From contig NZ_OX458329.1 of the NCBI RefSeq assembly GCF_949769255.1, positions 744,001-808,000 of the forward strand: a stretch of 64,000 nucleotides of DNA, written 5' to 3'. Shown here piece after piece: positions 1 to 8,057 of the stretch. Positions within the stretch are counted from its first letter, which is position 1. Every line of letters begins with the position of its first letter. Origin of the DNA: Mobiluncus massiliensis. Lineage in GTDB: Bacteria; Actinomycetota; Actinomycetes; Actinomycetales; Actinomycetaceae. The notes beneath the pieces were generated by a model that did no database searches, was not told the DNA's origin, and saw only the letters and a list, made by a program, of their open reading frames with translations. Position numbers and translations under genes: made by a program.

Positions 1-174
1 CGCACGGATCGGTTGAATCGCGGGGCGAAACTCTCAAATCTTGACGAAGAATTACCTCCAGTCGGTGATGCTTCCGGAATTTCGTCCCTGCGCGACACGC
101 CTTACGAAAAACGCAACATCGAACAGTTCCGTCCTCGCCGGGGTCGGCATCGCCGCGATACCCCGGAGGATTAA
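1..174 (+). CDS. C-terminal fragment of an unidentified protein
   Basis: Frame 1 is open from the first base to a TAA at 172-174, giving 57 residues with no start inside the window. The peptide is hydrophilic and becomes arginine-rich near its end (FRPRRGRHRRDTPED), which looks like a disordered basic tail. The gene would begin upstream of the window and converges on the minus-strand gene ending at 207. The family cannot be named from this tail. That it is coding at all is an inference from the open frame and its composition. Confidence 0.45.
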   Translation, partial: RTDRLNRGAKLSNLDEELPPVGDASGISSLRDTPYEKRNIEQFRPRRGRHRRDTPED

Positions 175-206
175 GCCTGCCGGGAAACCCTTAGGATGCC
201 GGACAA

Positions 207-1517
207 TTAGCGAGTCCAGCCGCCCAGCGGCTGATCGCCGGAGGGGGCTTCGTAAACCGGGAACATAATGTTGGGATTGATAAATCCGAGCCACGCCACA
301 GCCAGCCCGGCCACCAAAGCAACGCAGAGCCAACCGATACCCGGTCCAATCAGGTTCGAGCGATTCCCCGGATCCGTGCCGATTCCCACCAGGTTTACCC
401 GCGAGGGGTTCATCGGGTAATACCACGCCTGGGGACCCTGGGCGGCGACCTCATCGAGACTGTTCTCTTCATTACCGAGCTCTGCCCGGTTAGCTTCCTC
501 AATCCGGGCTCGTGCCGTGGCGCGTTCAAAGGCTTCGCGCTGCGCCAACAGTTCGGCCTCGCGCTTCAGACGGGCTTTTTCCGCCGCCGCGCGCACTTTC
601 GGAGGGCGCGGGTCGAAGCGAGGATCGTTTGCTGGCAGGGCGGTGATTTTCACGGTCGTGGGCCCTTGGGGGGTGTGTAGCTCGGAAACTGCGGTGTGGG
701 GTTTAGCCTGGTCCTGCGGGACTCCCGGGGTGACGCGCCACACTCCTTTCGATTCTTCCTCCAGTTGGTTTCGCACCAGTTTTTGCAGCAGCAGGATGGT
801 GCGGCGCTGGAAGCCGGGAATCCGCACTTTTCCGTACTGTGCTGGCATTCCCAGGGGCGCCCACATGAGGGACACTTCGAAACCACCGGGGTGACCGGCA
901 TGACTGTTGATGCGTCGGATTCCGCTGATAGACGCCGGTGCGGTGGCCGGGTCGGAGGCCACGCGTACCCACACCCTGGCAGCTTGTCCGAAACGCAGGA
1001 ACCCGTAGAGGGTGGCAAAGGCAAAGAACAGTATCGTGGGCGGGAACAGGAGCACGAAATAGGGGTCGGAATTCGTGATGAGTTCCATGTTGAACAGGCA
1101 GGTTCCCGTCATGATGAACTGTGCGACCAGGAGCAAGACCGCGTTGATGATGGTATCCGTGTTCCAAGAGCGAGAGTTCTCGAAACGTATGTCACGCGGA
1201 TCAACGGCGGAAACCCACGCCGGAATCGGAAGATGGTAGCGAGCGCAGGTCCGGGCCCGACCGATGTGGAGGTCTTCCGGGTTCAACGTCAGGTAGTAGT
1301 ACGTGTTGGCTTCGTTGGGATCCAAAAAGGGCAACAGTACGGTGACCTCGTAAGGCAGGGAGCGCATGGTGTCGTTCTCGGTGAGAGGCTCAACTTCTTT
1401 GATATACGCTTGAACGCGGTAGTACTCCACGCTGCTCTGAGGGCGCGCTCTATAAATGAGGACCACAGCAATCACCAGGGCCACAATCCACCACAGGCCG
1501 ATAATCAACGCTTGCAT
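207..1517 (-). CDS. hypothetical membrane protein, 436 aa
   Basis: A 436-residue protein of unrecognised family. Hydrophobic segments are visible at about residues 4-22, 122-142, 153-175 and near 390-412. Between the third and fourth segments lies a long hydrophilic, probably cytoplasmic region that includes an Ala/Glu/Arg-rich stretch with coiled-coil character (KVRAAAEKARLKREAELLAQ). The ATG at 1517 has no strong Shine-Dalgarno sequence. It is divergent from the DUF3040 gene, so the spacer 1518-1681 should hold both promoters. No catalytic motif was seen, and a structural or envelope role is only a guess. Confidence 0.75.
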   Translation of the reverse strand: MQALIIGLWWIVALVIAVVLIYRARPQSSVEYYRVQAYIKEVEPLTENDTMRSLPYEVTVLLPFLDPNEANTYYYLTLNPEDLHIGRARTCARYHLPIPAWVSAVDPRDIRFENSRSWNTDTIINAVLLLVAQFIMTGTCLFNMELITNSDPYFVLLFPPTILFFAFATLYGFLRFGQAARVWVRVASDPATAPASISGIRRINSHAGHPGGFEVSLMWAPLGMPAQYGKVRIPGFQRRTILLLQKLVRNQLEEESKGVWRVTPGVPQDQAKPHTAVSELHTPQGPTTVKITALPANDPRFDPRPPKVRAAAEKARLKREAELLAQREAFERATARARIEEANRAELGNEENSLDEVAAQGPQAWYYPMNPSRVNLVGIGTDPGNRSNLIGPGIGWLCVALVAGLAVAWLGFINPNIMFPVYEAPSGDQPLGGWTR

Positions 1518-1681
1518 AACACAATTAAACCAGTAAAAAGTTCTGTTTATCGAGTTTCGGAGGACTCGTGCACAGACCCATGTGGCGCGATGAGGGTAAA
1601 AACAGGTAAACTAGTTTGTGTTAACACGTTCGTTTTGGTTTTGGGGTGCTTTCCTCGGCCGCGCACTGAAAGGACATGGTC

Positions 1682-2101
1682 ATGGCATTGTCGTACTATG
1701 AAAAGCAAGTCCTGGCGCAGATGGAGGCCCAGCTCCACAACGAAGATCCCAAGATGGCCGATAGGATGCGCCAGACTTCCACAAAGGTCGGTGAATCCAC
1801 GGCGAGCCGTCCGCGGCGGGTTGCTTTCGGGGTCGTTTTGGTTTTGATTGGGGCAGTAGTGCTGATTGGAGGACTCATCGCCACGCCCTACCTGAAAGGC
1901 ATGGAATTTTTGGGTACCGCTATCGGGGTACTGGGGTTCGTGGTTGTCGTCCTGGGGGTTCTAAAGATTTTCGGGGTTGGCTCAAAATCCCCCGCATCGA
2001 AACCGACCCCTCACGGCCAGCCCGCTGGTGCGCCTGCCTCGCGAGGCTCCTTTATGGATCGTCAAAATGAGCGGTGGGAACGCCGTCAGCACGGCGAGTA
2101 G
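1682..2101 (+). CDS. DUF3040 family membrane protein
   Basis: The product has 139 residues. The N-terminus (ALSYYEKQVLAQMEAQL then NEDPKMAD) is the DUF3040 signature: a short amphipathic segment followed by two closely spaced membrane helices at about residues 44-63 and 70-93 and a basic, disordered tail. The family is restricted to actinobacteria and is commonly found just upstream of mraZ, as here; its function is not known. An in-frame ATG at 1676 exists, but the AGGA at 1671-1674 is correctly spaced (7 nt) only for the ATG at 1682. A hairpin terminator follows, separating it from the dcw operon. Confidence 0.85.
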   Translation: MALSYYEKQVLAQMEAQLHNEDPKMADRMRQTSTKVGESTASRPRRVAFGVVLVLIGAVVLIGGLIATPYLKGMEFLGTAIGVLGFVVVVLGVLKIFGVGSKSPASKPTPHGQPAGAPASRGSFMDRQNERWERRQHGE

Positions 2102-2143
2102 TCCTCTGATTCCTATCCCGAGTCTCTGACTCACCCGTCTCAT

Positions 2144-2175
2144 CCGGTTACCGATTTTCGGTAGCCGGTTTTTTG
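2144..2175 (+). terminator. rho-independent terminator after DUF3040 gene
   Basis: A 9-bp stem (CCGGTTACC with GGTAGCCGG, one G-U pair) encloses a 7-nt loop and runs directly into six T residues. It separates the DUF3040 gene from the mraZ promoter region. Confidence 0.85.
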
Positions 2176-2303
2176 TTTCTCGTCATCGCTTTCGTCAGCT
2201 CTAAAAGCCTCTCATCGTAAAATCTTCCTCCACTTAAGAATTCTCTGAAATTCCAATAAATAATTTGCTAAAAATGCAAAATCTGTCGCGTTTTTGCAAA
2301 TTT

Positions 2304-2330
2304 GTGGATGAAAGTGGAGTAAAGTGGGGT
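2304..2330 (+). promoter_or_regulatory. putative MraZ operator, three direct repeats
   Basis: GTGG occurs at 2304, 2314 and 2324, exactly 10 bp apart, within a repeated GTGGAGTAAA-like unit. MraZ is known to bind tandem GTGG/TGGG repeats with a 10-bp period ahead of its own gene, so this is very probably the autoregulatory operator of the cluster. It lies 66 bp or less upstream of the mraZ start. The promoter itself is not clear; a TTGCAA at 2294-2299 and TAAAGT at 2319-2324 are weak candidates with 19-bp spacing. Confidence 0.8.
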
Positions 2331-2395
2331 GTAACGAAAACCGTAAAGGTATCGGGTCAAAAATCAGCATCACGCTGAGGGTGAAAGGGAAGGTT

Positions 2396-2827
2396 GTGTT
2401 CTTAGGGACCTACGAGCCAAAGCTCGACGACAAGGGTCGCCTGATACTGCCTGCCCGTTTTCGGGAGCAACTCGCAGGCGGAGTGGTTTTGACCAAGGGT
2501 CAGGACCACTGCGTTTATGCGTTTGAGACTGGCGAGTTCCAAACCCTGTATACGGAACTTCGCCAGGCTCCCATCACCCACAAGCAGGCGCGAAACTTTT
2601 CGCGTGTGCTGCTGTCCGGGGCGAGCGATCAAATCCCGGATAAGCAAGGACGGATTAACATTCCGCCCACCCTGCGTGAGTACGCCGGACTGGGGCGTGA
2701 CCTGGCGGTTTTCGGAGCGGGTTCCCGCGTGGAGATTTGGGACCTGAAGACCTGGAACGAATTCTTGGCTGCCGCCGAGGAGGACTTCTCGGAAGTTTCG
2801 GAAGAAATCCTTCCGGGACTGCTGTGA
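2396..2827 (+). CDS. mraZ: transcriptional regulator MraZ
   Basis: MraZ is an AbrB-like DNA-binding protein that forms ring oligomers and represses the dcw cluster. The product here has 143 residues, the normal length. Both halves carry the repeated motif: [14 protein letters not shown] near residues 10-23 and [17 protein letters not shown] in the second half. The open frame extends further upstream, but GTG 2396 matches the conserved N-terminus [10 protein letters not shown] and has AAAGGGA at 2384-2390 five bases away. It is the first gene of the cluster and has a matching triple-repeat operator just upstream. Confidence 0.95.
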   Translation: MFLGTYEPKLDDKGRLILPARFREQLAGGVVLTKGQDHCVYAFETGEFQTLYTELRQAPITHKQARNFSRVLLSGASDQIPDKQGRINIPPTLREYAGLGRDLAVFGAGSRVEIWDLKTWNEFLAAAEEDFSEVSEEILPGLL

Positions 2828-2976
2828 GGAAACTCGCGCATAACTGCATAAACCCGCGTGGGTTTGGTGTCCTACCGATTCTGAATGCTCTTCCCCGCAG
2901 GCAGACACGGTGGGAAACCTGGCTAACGCAGGAGTCGCTAGAAAAACGGGGGTTACCCCAAGAAAAAGGAAGAAAC

Positions 2977-4116
2977 GTGAAATCAGTTGCCGAAATCCAC
3001 CAGCCGGTGCTGGCTGAGGTGTGCGCTGATTTGTTGGCGCCCGCCTTGGATTTCACGCCGGACGCGGCCACCCCACTTTCCTCCACCGCTGATTTTCGCA
3101 GTATCCAGGGTCCCGTTTTGGTTGACGCCACCCTTGGATTGGGGGGACACAGCGCATATCTGTTGGAGCGTCACCCGCAGCTGCGCATTATCGGTATCGA
3201 CCGCGACCCGCAGGCTCGGCGTTTGGCGGCGTCCCGACTCAGTGCTTTTTCCAATCGCCTCAGCATCGCCGGCACAACTTACGGGGAACTGGATAGCGTA
3301 TTGGCGCAGCACGGTCTGAGCCAAGTGGAAGGGATTTTAGCGGATCTGGGGGTTTCGTCACTGCAGCTGGACGAGGCGGAGCGCGGTTTCGCTTATGCCC
3401 AACCCGAAGCACCGCTGGATATGCGGATGAACCAAACCGCAGGTTTCACCGCCGCCGACTTCCTGAACCTGGCTGAAGCGGAAGAAATCGCCGCGGTGCT
3501 CCACACCTACGGCGAAGAAAAGTTCTCGTGGCCCATCGCGAAAGCTATCGTGAAGGCCCGCCTGGACCAGCCGTTGCAAGTTTCGGGTCAGCTCGTGGAG
3601 ATTATCCGCGACACGATTCCTGCTCCGGCTCGCCGCAGTGGAGGAAACCCGGCGAAGCGCACGTTCCAAGCCTTGCGAGTGGCGGTAAACGATGAGCTAG
3701 GTGACTTGGAGCGTTTCTTGACGAAGGCGCTGTCAGCAGTCCGGGTCGGTGGACGCATCGTCATCGAAAGCTATCAGTCCCTGGAAGATCGCCTGGTCAA
3801 GAGGGCTTTTGCCGCGGGGATTCATCCTGCGGCGCCCAAGGGATTGCCTGTACTGCCTGAGCAGGCGCAGCCTTGGCTGCGCGACCTCACGCACGGCTCG
3901 CGTTTAGCTGATGACTCTGAGGTCGCCGGCAATCCGCGCGCCGCCTCACTACGGCTGCGTGCCGTGGAAAAGACCCGGGAACCCGACCTGGAAAACCTCG
4001 CGGGGAACCTTGTGAAAACAAAACAAAAACCGGTGGAGAAATGTTTTCCCACCTTGACGAAACTACGTGCCCAAAACCCTGTTCACCCCCTAACCGAAGG
4101 AGACTCACGTGACTAA
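2977..4116 (+). CDS. rsmH: 16S rRNA (cytosine-1402-N4)-methyltransferase RsmH
   Basis: RsmH (MraW) methylates C1402 in the ribosomal P site using S-adenosylmethionine. The 379-residue product shows HQPVL at the N-terminus, the AdoMet-binding motif DATLGLGGHS at residues 50-59, the ADLGVSSLQLD block, PLDMRM, and a SLEDR element near residue 268. The last is usually preceded by SFH and here reads SYQSLEDR. A tail of about 50 residues extends past the usual end. The frame is open back to 2737 inside mraZ, but GTG 2977 follows AAAGGA (2965-2970) and starts just before the conserved block. It overlaps ftsL by 8 bp. Confidence 0.95.
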   Translation: MKSVAEIHQPVLAEVCADLLAPALDFTPDAATPLSSTADFRSIQGPVLVDATLGLGGHSAYLLERHPQLRIIGIDRDPQARRLAASRLSAFSNRLSIAGTTYGELDSVLAQHGLSQVEGILADLGVSSLQLDEAERGFAYAQPEAPLDMRMNQTAGFTAADFLNLAEAEEIAAVLHTYGEEKFSWPIAKAIVKARLDQPLQVSGQLVEIIRDTIPAPARRSGGNPAKRTFQALRVAVNDELGDLERFLTKALSAVRVGGRIVIESYQSLEDRLVKRAFAAGIHPAAPKGLPVLPEQAQPWLRDLTHGSRLADDSEVAGNPRAASLRLRAVEKTREPDLENLAGNLVKTKQKPVEKCFPTLTKLRAQNPVHPLTEGDSRD

Positions 4117-4525
4117 CGCAGCTACTTCCAACCTGGCATTGCGTAAACCCGGCAGCGTTGCCGGGATGCCGCTTCCTGCTCGGAACGCCCCCAGGCCGCA
4201 GCTTCAGCTGGTTCCGACTTTTCAGAAGCGGCGCATCACTTGGCCGATGTGGCTGACGGTGGCGGCGATGCTGGTCGCCGCGCTGGTCGTGCCCGTAGTC
4301 ATCAATACCCAGTTGGCGATGACTTCCTACGATATGTACGCCATGCAAAACGAGTTGAACGCGCTGCAAGATCAGCAAGCCGACCTGGTGACCCAGGCGC
4401 GTGAAGCTCAGTCTCCGCAATACTTGGCAAAGAAAGCGCAGGAAATTGGATTGGTTCCGGCCGCCGAACAGGGCTACGTGACGTTGGCGACTGGGGAAAT
4501 TATTCCAGGGAAAGCCGCGCAATAA
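4109..4525 (+). CDS. ftsL: cell division protein FtsL-like
   Basis: A 138-residue bitopic protein: about 48 cytoplasmic residues, one membrane helix at about residues 49-68 (MWLTVAAMLVAALVVPVVI), then a leucine/glutamine-rich coiled coil (NELNALQDQQADLVTQ) and a short extracytoplasmic tail. This is the layout of FtsL/DivIC septum proteins, which bridge FtsQ and FtsI/FtsW in the divisome. Sequence conservation in this family is low, so the name rests on position between rsmH and ftsI plus topology. GTG 4109 follows AAGGAG at 4097-4102. Confidence 0.85.
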   Translation: MTNAATSNLALRKPGSVAGMPLPARNAPRPQLQLVPTFQKRRITWPMWLTVAAMLVAALVVPVVINTQLAMTSYDMYAMQNELNALQDQQADLVTQAREAQSPQYLAKKAQEIGLVPAAEQGYVTLATGEIIPGKAAQ

Positions 4526-4619
4526 GGGCTGGCGGGGAAAGCGACTGCGCCTAGCTAAACCCCTCGCGGTCACGGCGTGGGAGCGTGAAAACCTGGCAAA
4601 GCTGGGCGAAACTGGTCAA

Positions 4620-6428
4620 GTGAGTAGAGTCCGAAAAAACCTGTTGGTGGGGGCCATTATCGCGGTGCTGTTCATTTTTGCGGTCCGCTTGGTGGTGGTA
4701 CAACTGGTGCAGGGACCGGAACTCGCCGCGGCAGCCCAGGATCAACGCAGCCGCACCCACATTATTAAAGCTCAGCGGGGGGATATTTTGGACTCCTCGG
4801 GCCGGCAGATGGCGACCTCTGTAAAGCGCTACAACATCGGGGTTAATCAGGTAAAAATCAATACTTATTTTCAGCCGAAAACCGCGGGGAAAGACGCGAA
4901 AGGCAAGCCGAAGATTATCTATGATGAATTCGATCGGCCTGAGGTCGCGGCTTATGGACCAGCGGCGGCGGCGAAAAAGCTGGCTCCGCTTTTGGACGCC
5001 GACCCCGCCGAGCTGGGCGGGAAACTGACCGCGCAGCCCGGCAAAAAACCCTCGACCTTTGTGTATATCGCCAAAGAAGTGACCCCCGAGGTCTGGCGTA
5101 AAATCGCGAAGCTGGGGATTCCGGGCATTGAGCCGGAAGAAATCACGAAACGGATTTATCCCAACGGCAACGTGGCCGGCAATATCATCGGTTTCACCGA
5201 TGTTGATGGAGTGGGCTTGGCGGGGCTGGAACTGAGCCAAAATAGCAAGCTCGCCGGGGTGGACGGCGAAGACTTCACCGAGATTGGCCGGCGCGGACAA
5301 ACCATTCCGGTCCAGGACAACTATCGTAAAGACGCCATTGCGGGGCAAACCATTAAGACGACCATTCTGCTGGACCTGCAAAATACCTGTCAGCAGGTAG
5401 TAGACAATTCTAAAGCCCGGTTCGGGGCGCAATCGGTCATGGCGGAGGTTCAGGAGGTTGGCACTGGAAAGATTCTCGCCCTGTGCGAGACGGATACGGT
5501 TAATCCCTCAGAGCCCACGAAAACCAGTGAACGGAATCGCGGTTCCAAAGCCGTTTCCACGGTTTACGAGCCGGGTTCTACCCTGAAAGTTCACACGATG
5601 GGAGCGGTCATCGAAGCCGGCAAAGTGGAGCCTACCAATACCTTTACCGTACCGGGTGAAATCACCATGTCTAACGGGCAAAGTTTTCGGGACTCCATTG
5701 CTCACGGTACCTATGCTCTGACAGCGGCGGGGATTATTGCCAAATCGTCGAACGTGGGGATTGTCCAGGTTGGCGACTTAATCACGGACACGGACAGGTA
5801 TCAAAAGCTGAAACAACTTGGTTTTGGTAAACCTACCGGCGTCGAACTGCCCGGTGAGAGCGCCGGGTTGCTCTCCGCCCCCGAGAAATGGGATGGTCGC
5901 CAACGCTACACCATCATGTTCGGCCAAGGTATCGCGGCGACTATTCTGCAGGTCACCAACGGTATCGCGACCGTGGCAAACGGGGGAGTGGAAGTGCAAC
6001 CCCACCTCATCGAATCGTGGACGAAGCCTGGTGGCAGCGTAGAAAAGAAAGCTGTAGACGCGGGTACCAGAGTTTACACCAAGGACACTTCCCGGAAATT
6101 GCTAACCATGATGGAAGGGGTCGTCTCGGAAAAAGGCGGTGCTCCCGATGCCCAAATCGAGGGATACCCAGTGGCGGGGAAAACCGGTACCACCCAGATT
6201 ATTGAGGCTAACGGCAGGCAAACCGGGACTGTCGGGTCATTTACCGGGGTATTTCCCGCCGACAATCCCCGCGTGGTCATCACCGTAGTGGTGCATCGCC
6301 CTTCTGCCTCGATATACGGATCTGTGGTCGCGGTCCCGGCGTTTAAAGAGATTGCGGGGGCTACGATTAGAGAGCTGGGAATCCCGCCCACCGACACGCA
6401 GCCGCAGTTGTATCCGATTGGAGATTAG
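4620..6428 (+). CDS. ftsI: peptidoglycan transpeptidase FtsI (PBP3-type)
   Basis: A septal class B penicillin-binding protein that cross-links peptidoglycan with FtsW. The 602-residue product has one N-terminal membrane helix (about 8-30), the dimerisation block starting RGDIL, and all three transpeptidase motifs: serine nucleophile STLK at 320-323, SSN at 376-378 and KTG at 521-523. The start is uncertain. GTG 4620 has no good ribosome-binding site, and the frame is open back to 4482 inside the end of ftsL without any ATG, GTG or TTG, only CTG codons. A 94-bp gap separates it from ftsL. Confidence 0.95.
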   Translation: MSRVRKNLLVGAIIAVLFIFAVRLVVVQLVQGPELAAAAQDQRSRTHIIKAQRGDILDSSGRQMATSVKRYNIGVNQVKINTYFQPKTAGKDAKGKPKIIYDEFDRPEVAAYGPAAAAKKLAPLLDADPAELGGKLTAQPGKKPSTFVYIAKEVTPEVWRKIAKLGIPGIEPEEITKRIYPNGNVAGNIIGFTDVDGVGLAGLELSQNSKLAGVDGEDFTEIGRRGQTIPVQDNYRKDAIAGQTIKTTILLDLQNTCQQVVDNSKARFGAQSVMAEVQEVGTGKILALCETDTVNPSEPTKTSERNRGSKAVSTVYEPGSTLKVHTMGAVIEAGKVEPTNTFTVPGEITMSNGQSFRDSIAHGTYALTAAGIIAKSSNVGIVQVGDLITDTDRYQKLKQLGFGKPTGVELPGESAGLLSAPEKWDGRQRYTIMFGQGIAATILQVTNGIATVANGGVEVQPHLIESWTKPGGSVEKKAVDAGTRVYTKDTSRKLLTMMEGVVSEKGGAPDAQIEGYPVAGKTGTTQIIEANGRQTGTVGSFTGVFPADNPRVVITVVVHRPSASIYGSVVAVPAFKEIAGATIRELGIPPTDTQPQLYPIGD

Positions 6429-6434
6429 AGAAAT

Positions 6435-7985
6435 ATGACTCTGGAAGTTGCTTTTGACCCTTACGCGCCGGATCTGCTTCGCTTGCCCTGGGTCGATGTC
6501 ACGGATTTAGCAAAAGCCGTGGACGGCACGGTTTACGGTAACGGCGGCCGGGTGCGCGGTGCGGTTATTGATAACCGGGTCGTGCGCGGCGGCGAGCTGT
6601 TTGTGGCGATGCCGGGATTCCACGTGCATGGCGCTAAGTTTGCGGCGGATGCCGCGTCGCGCGGAGCCGGGGCTGTGTTGAGCGATCCGGCGGGGATGGC
6701 ATTCCTCGCGGACTTGGATATCCCCGCTATCATCGTTCCCGATGTGGCTTCCGTAGCTGGTCGAGCCGCTTCTGTCGCCTTCAATAATCCCTGCCAACAG
6801 TTGAGCGCGTGGGGCGTGACGGGCACGAACGGAAAGACCACCACCAGCTACCTTTTGCGTCACATGCTGCATCGAGTCGGGCATCTGTCCTCCCTGGTGG
6901 GCACGGTGGAGGCCGCAGTGGGCAAGAAAACCGCCCCCGCTTTCATTACGACTCCCCAAGCCCCGCAGCTGCAAGCCTTTGCGGCCACGACGGTGCAAGA
7001 AAATGTGCATCACATGGTGGTGGAAGTATCCTCGCACGCCTTAGCGATGGGGCGGGTAGACCCACTGCATTTCGCCTGCGCCGGATTTACGAACCTGTCT
7101 CAGGACCACTTGGATTACCACGGCACCATGGAGCAATACTTCCAGACCAAGGCCTCACTGTTCTCCCAGCAGCGCAGCGATCGCCAGGTCATCATCGTGG
7201 ACGGTGTGTGGGGCCAGCGCCTGGCTGAGCAGTTGGAACGCGGTGGCCAACATGATTTTGTGACCCTGTCCCTGACGGGCCGTCCGGCCGATTGGCAAGG
7301 AAAAATTATTGAGTTAGAGGGCGGCTTCACCGAACTGCGGTTGCGGGCTTTTGATGGCAAAGAGGCCTCTGTGCAGGTCCGAATGCCCGGCACGTTTAAC
7401 GCAATCAATGCCGCCCTGGCCATTGTCATGGTCGTGACGGGATTGTCCCCCAGCCCGCGTCAGCTAGACGGGGACATTTTGCGCCACCTGACCGTGAATC
7501 CCATCCGTCTGGATGTGCCGGGACGTATGGAGCTGCTGTGTGAGGCACCCCGCGTGATTGTGGACTTCGCGCACAACCCGGATTCCACCAAGATTTTGCT
7601 CGACACCATGCGGATTTCGACCAAAGGCCGGTTGCTGTTGGTGATGGGCGCTGACGGGCAGCGCGATCCGGGCAAACGGCCAATTTTGGGCCAGATTGCT
7701 GCCGAGCTGGCGGATTTCACCTACCTTACGGACGGGGACATTCATGAGGAGGAACCGAGCGGGATTCGCCGAGACGTGATGGCGGGCATGAAGGGCTATG
7801 AAGATAAATTTGTGGAGGTTGCCCCCCGCGAGACGGCGATTGAGCGAGCCATTTTGGACGCTCGGCCCGAGGACACCGTTGTTATTACGGGGCGGGGTCA
7901 CGAACCCATCATGTTCACGCCCGAAGGGCAGTATGACCTTGACGACCGGGTGGTCGCTCGCGAGGCTCTAGCGAAGCGGAGCTGA
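6435..7985 (+). CDS. murE: UDP-MurNAc-tripeptide ligase MurE
   Basis: MurE adds the third amino acid to UDP-MurNAc-L-Ala-D-Glu in the cytoplasm. The 516-residue protein has the ATP loop GTNGKTT at 130-136, the DHLDYHGT carbamate/metal block, and a C-terminal ligase domain with DFAHNPDS. The motif that selects the diamino acid reads GDIH at 434-437 (TDGDIHEEEP) where meso-diaminopimelate enzymes have DNPR. The missing arginine argues for L-lysine or L-ornithine instead. The ATG lies six bases after ftsI with GGAGA at its end acting as ribosome-binding site. Confidence 0.93.
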   Translation: MTLEVAFDPYAPDLLRLPWVDVTDLAKAVDGTVYGNGGRVRGAVIDNRVVRGGELFVAMPGFHVHGAKFAADAASRGAGAVLSDPAGMAFLADLDIPAIIVPDVASVAGRAASVAFNNPCQQLSAWGVTGTNGKTTTSYLLRHMLHRVGHLSSLVGTVEAAVGKKTAPAFITTPQAPQLQAFAATTVQENVHHMVVEVSSHALAMGRVDPLHFACAGFTNLSQDHLDYHGTMEQYFQTKASLFSQQRSDRQVIIVDGVWGQRLAEQLERGGQHDFVTLSLTGRPADWQGKIIELEGGFTELRLRAFDGKEASVQVRMPGTFNAINAALAIVMVVTGLSPSPRQLDGDILRHLTVNPIRLDVPGRMELLCEAPRVIVDFAHNPDSTKILLDTMRISTKGRLLLVMGADGQRDPGKRPILGQIAAELADFTYLTDGDIHEEEPSGIRRDVMAGMKGYEDKFVEVAPRETAIERAILDARPEDTVVITGRGHEPIMFTPEGQYDLDDRVVAREALAKRS

Positions 7986-8057
7986 CCCCTTTTCTGACCG
8001 GAGCCGGCGTGAGATAAGATTAAAGCCGATTTGTTGGCCTTTTGAAGGAGTCCACCT

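Noticed and set aside
696-1847. 383-codon plus-strand frame opposite the 436-aa membrane protein
   Set aside because: No ribosome-binding site or domains; the opposite strand shows clear membrane helices, and this frame also runs into the DUF3040 gene.
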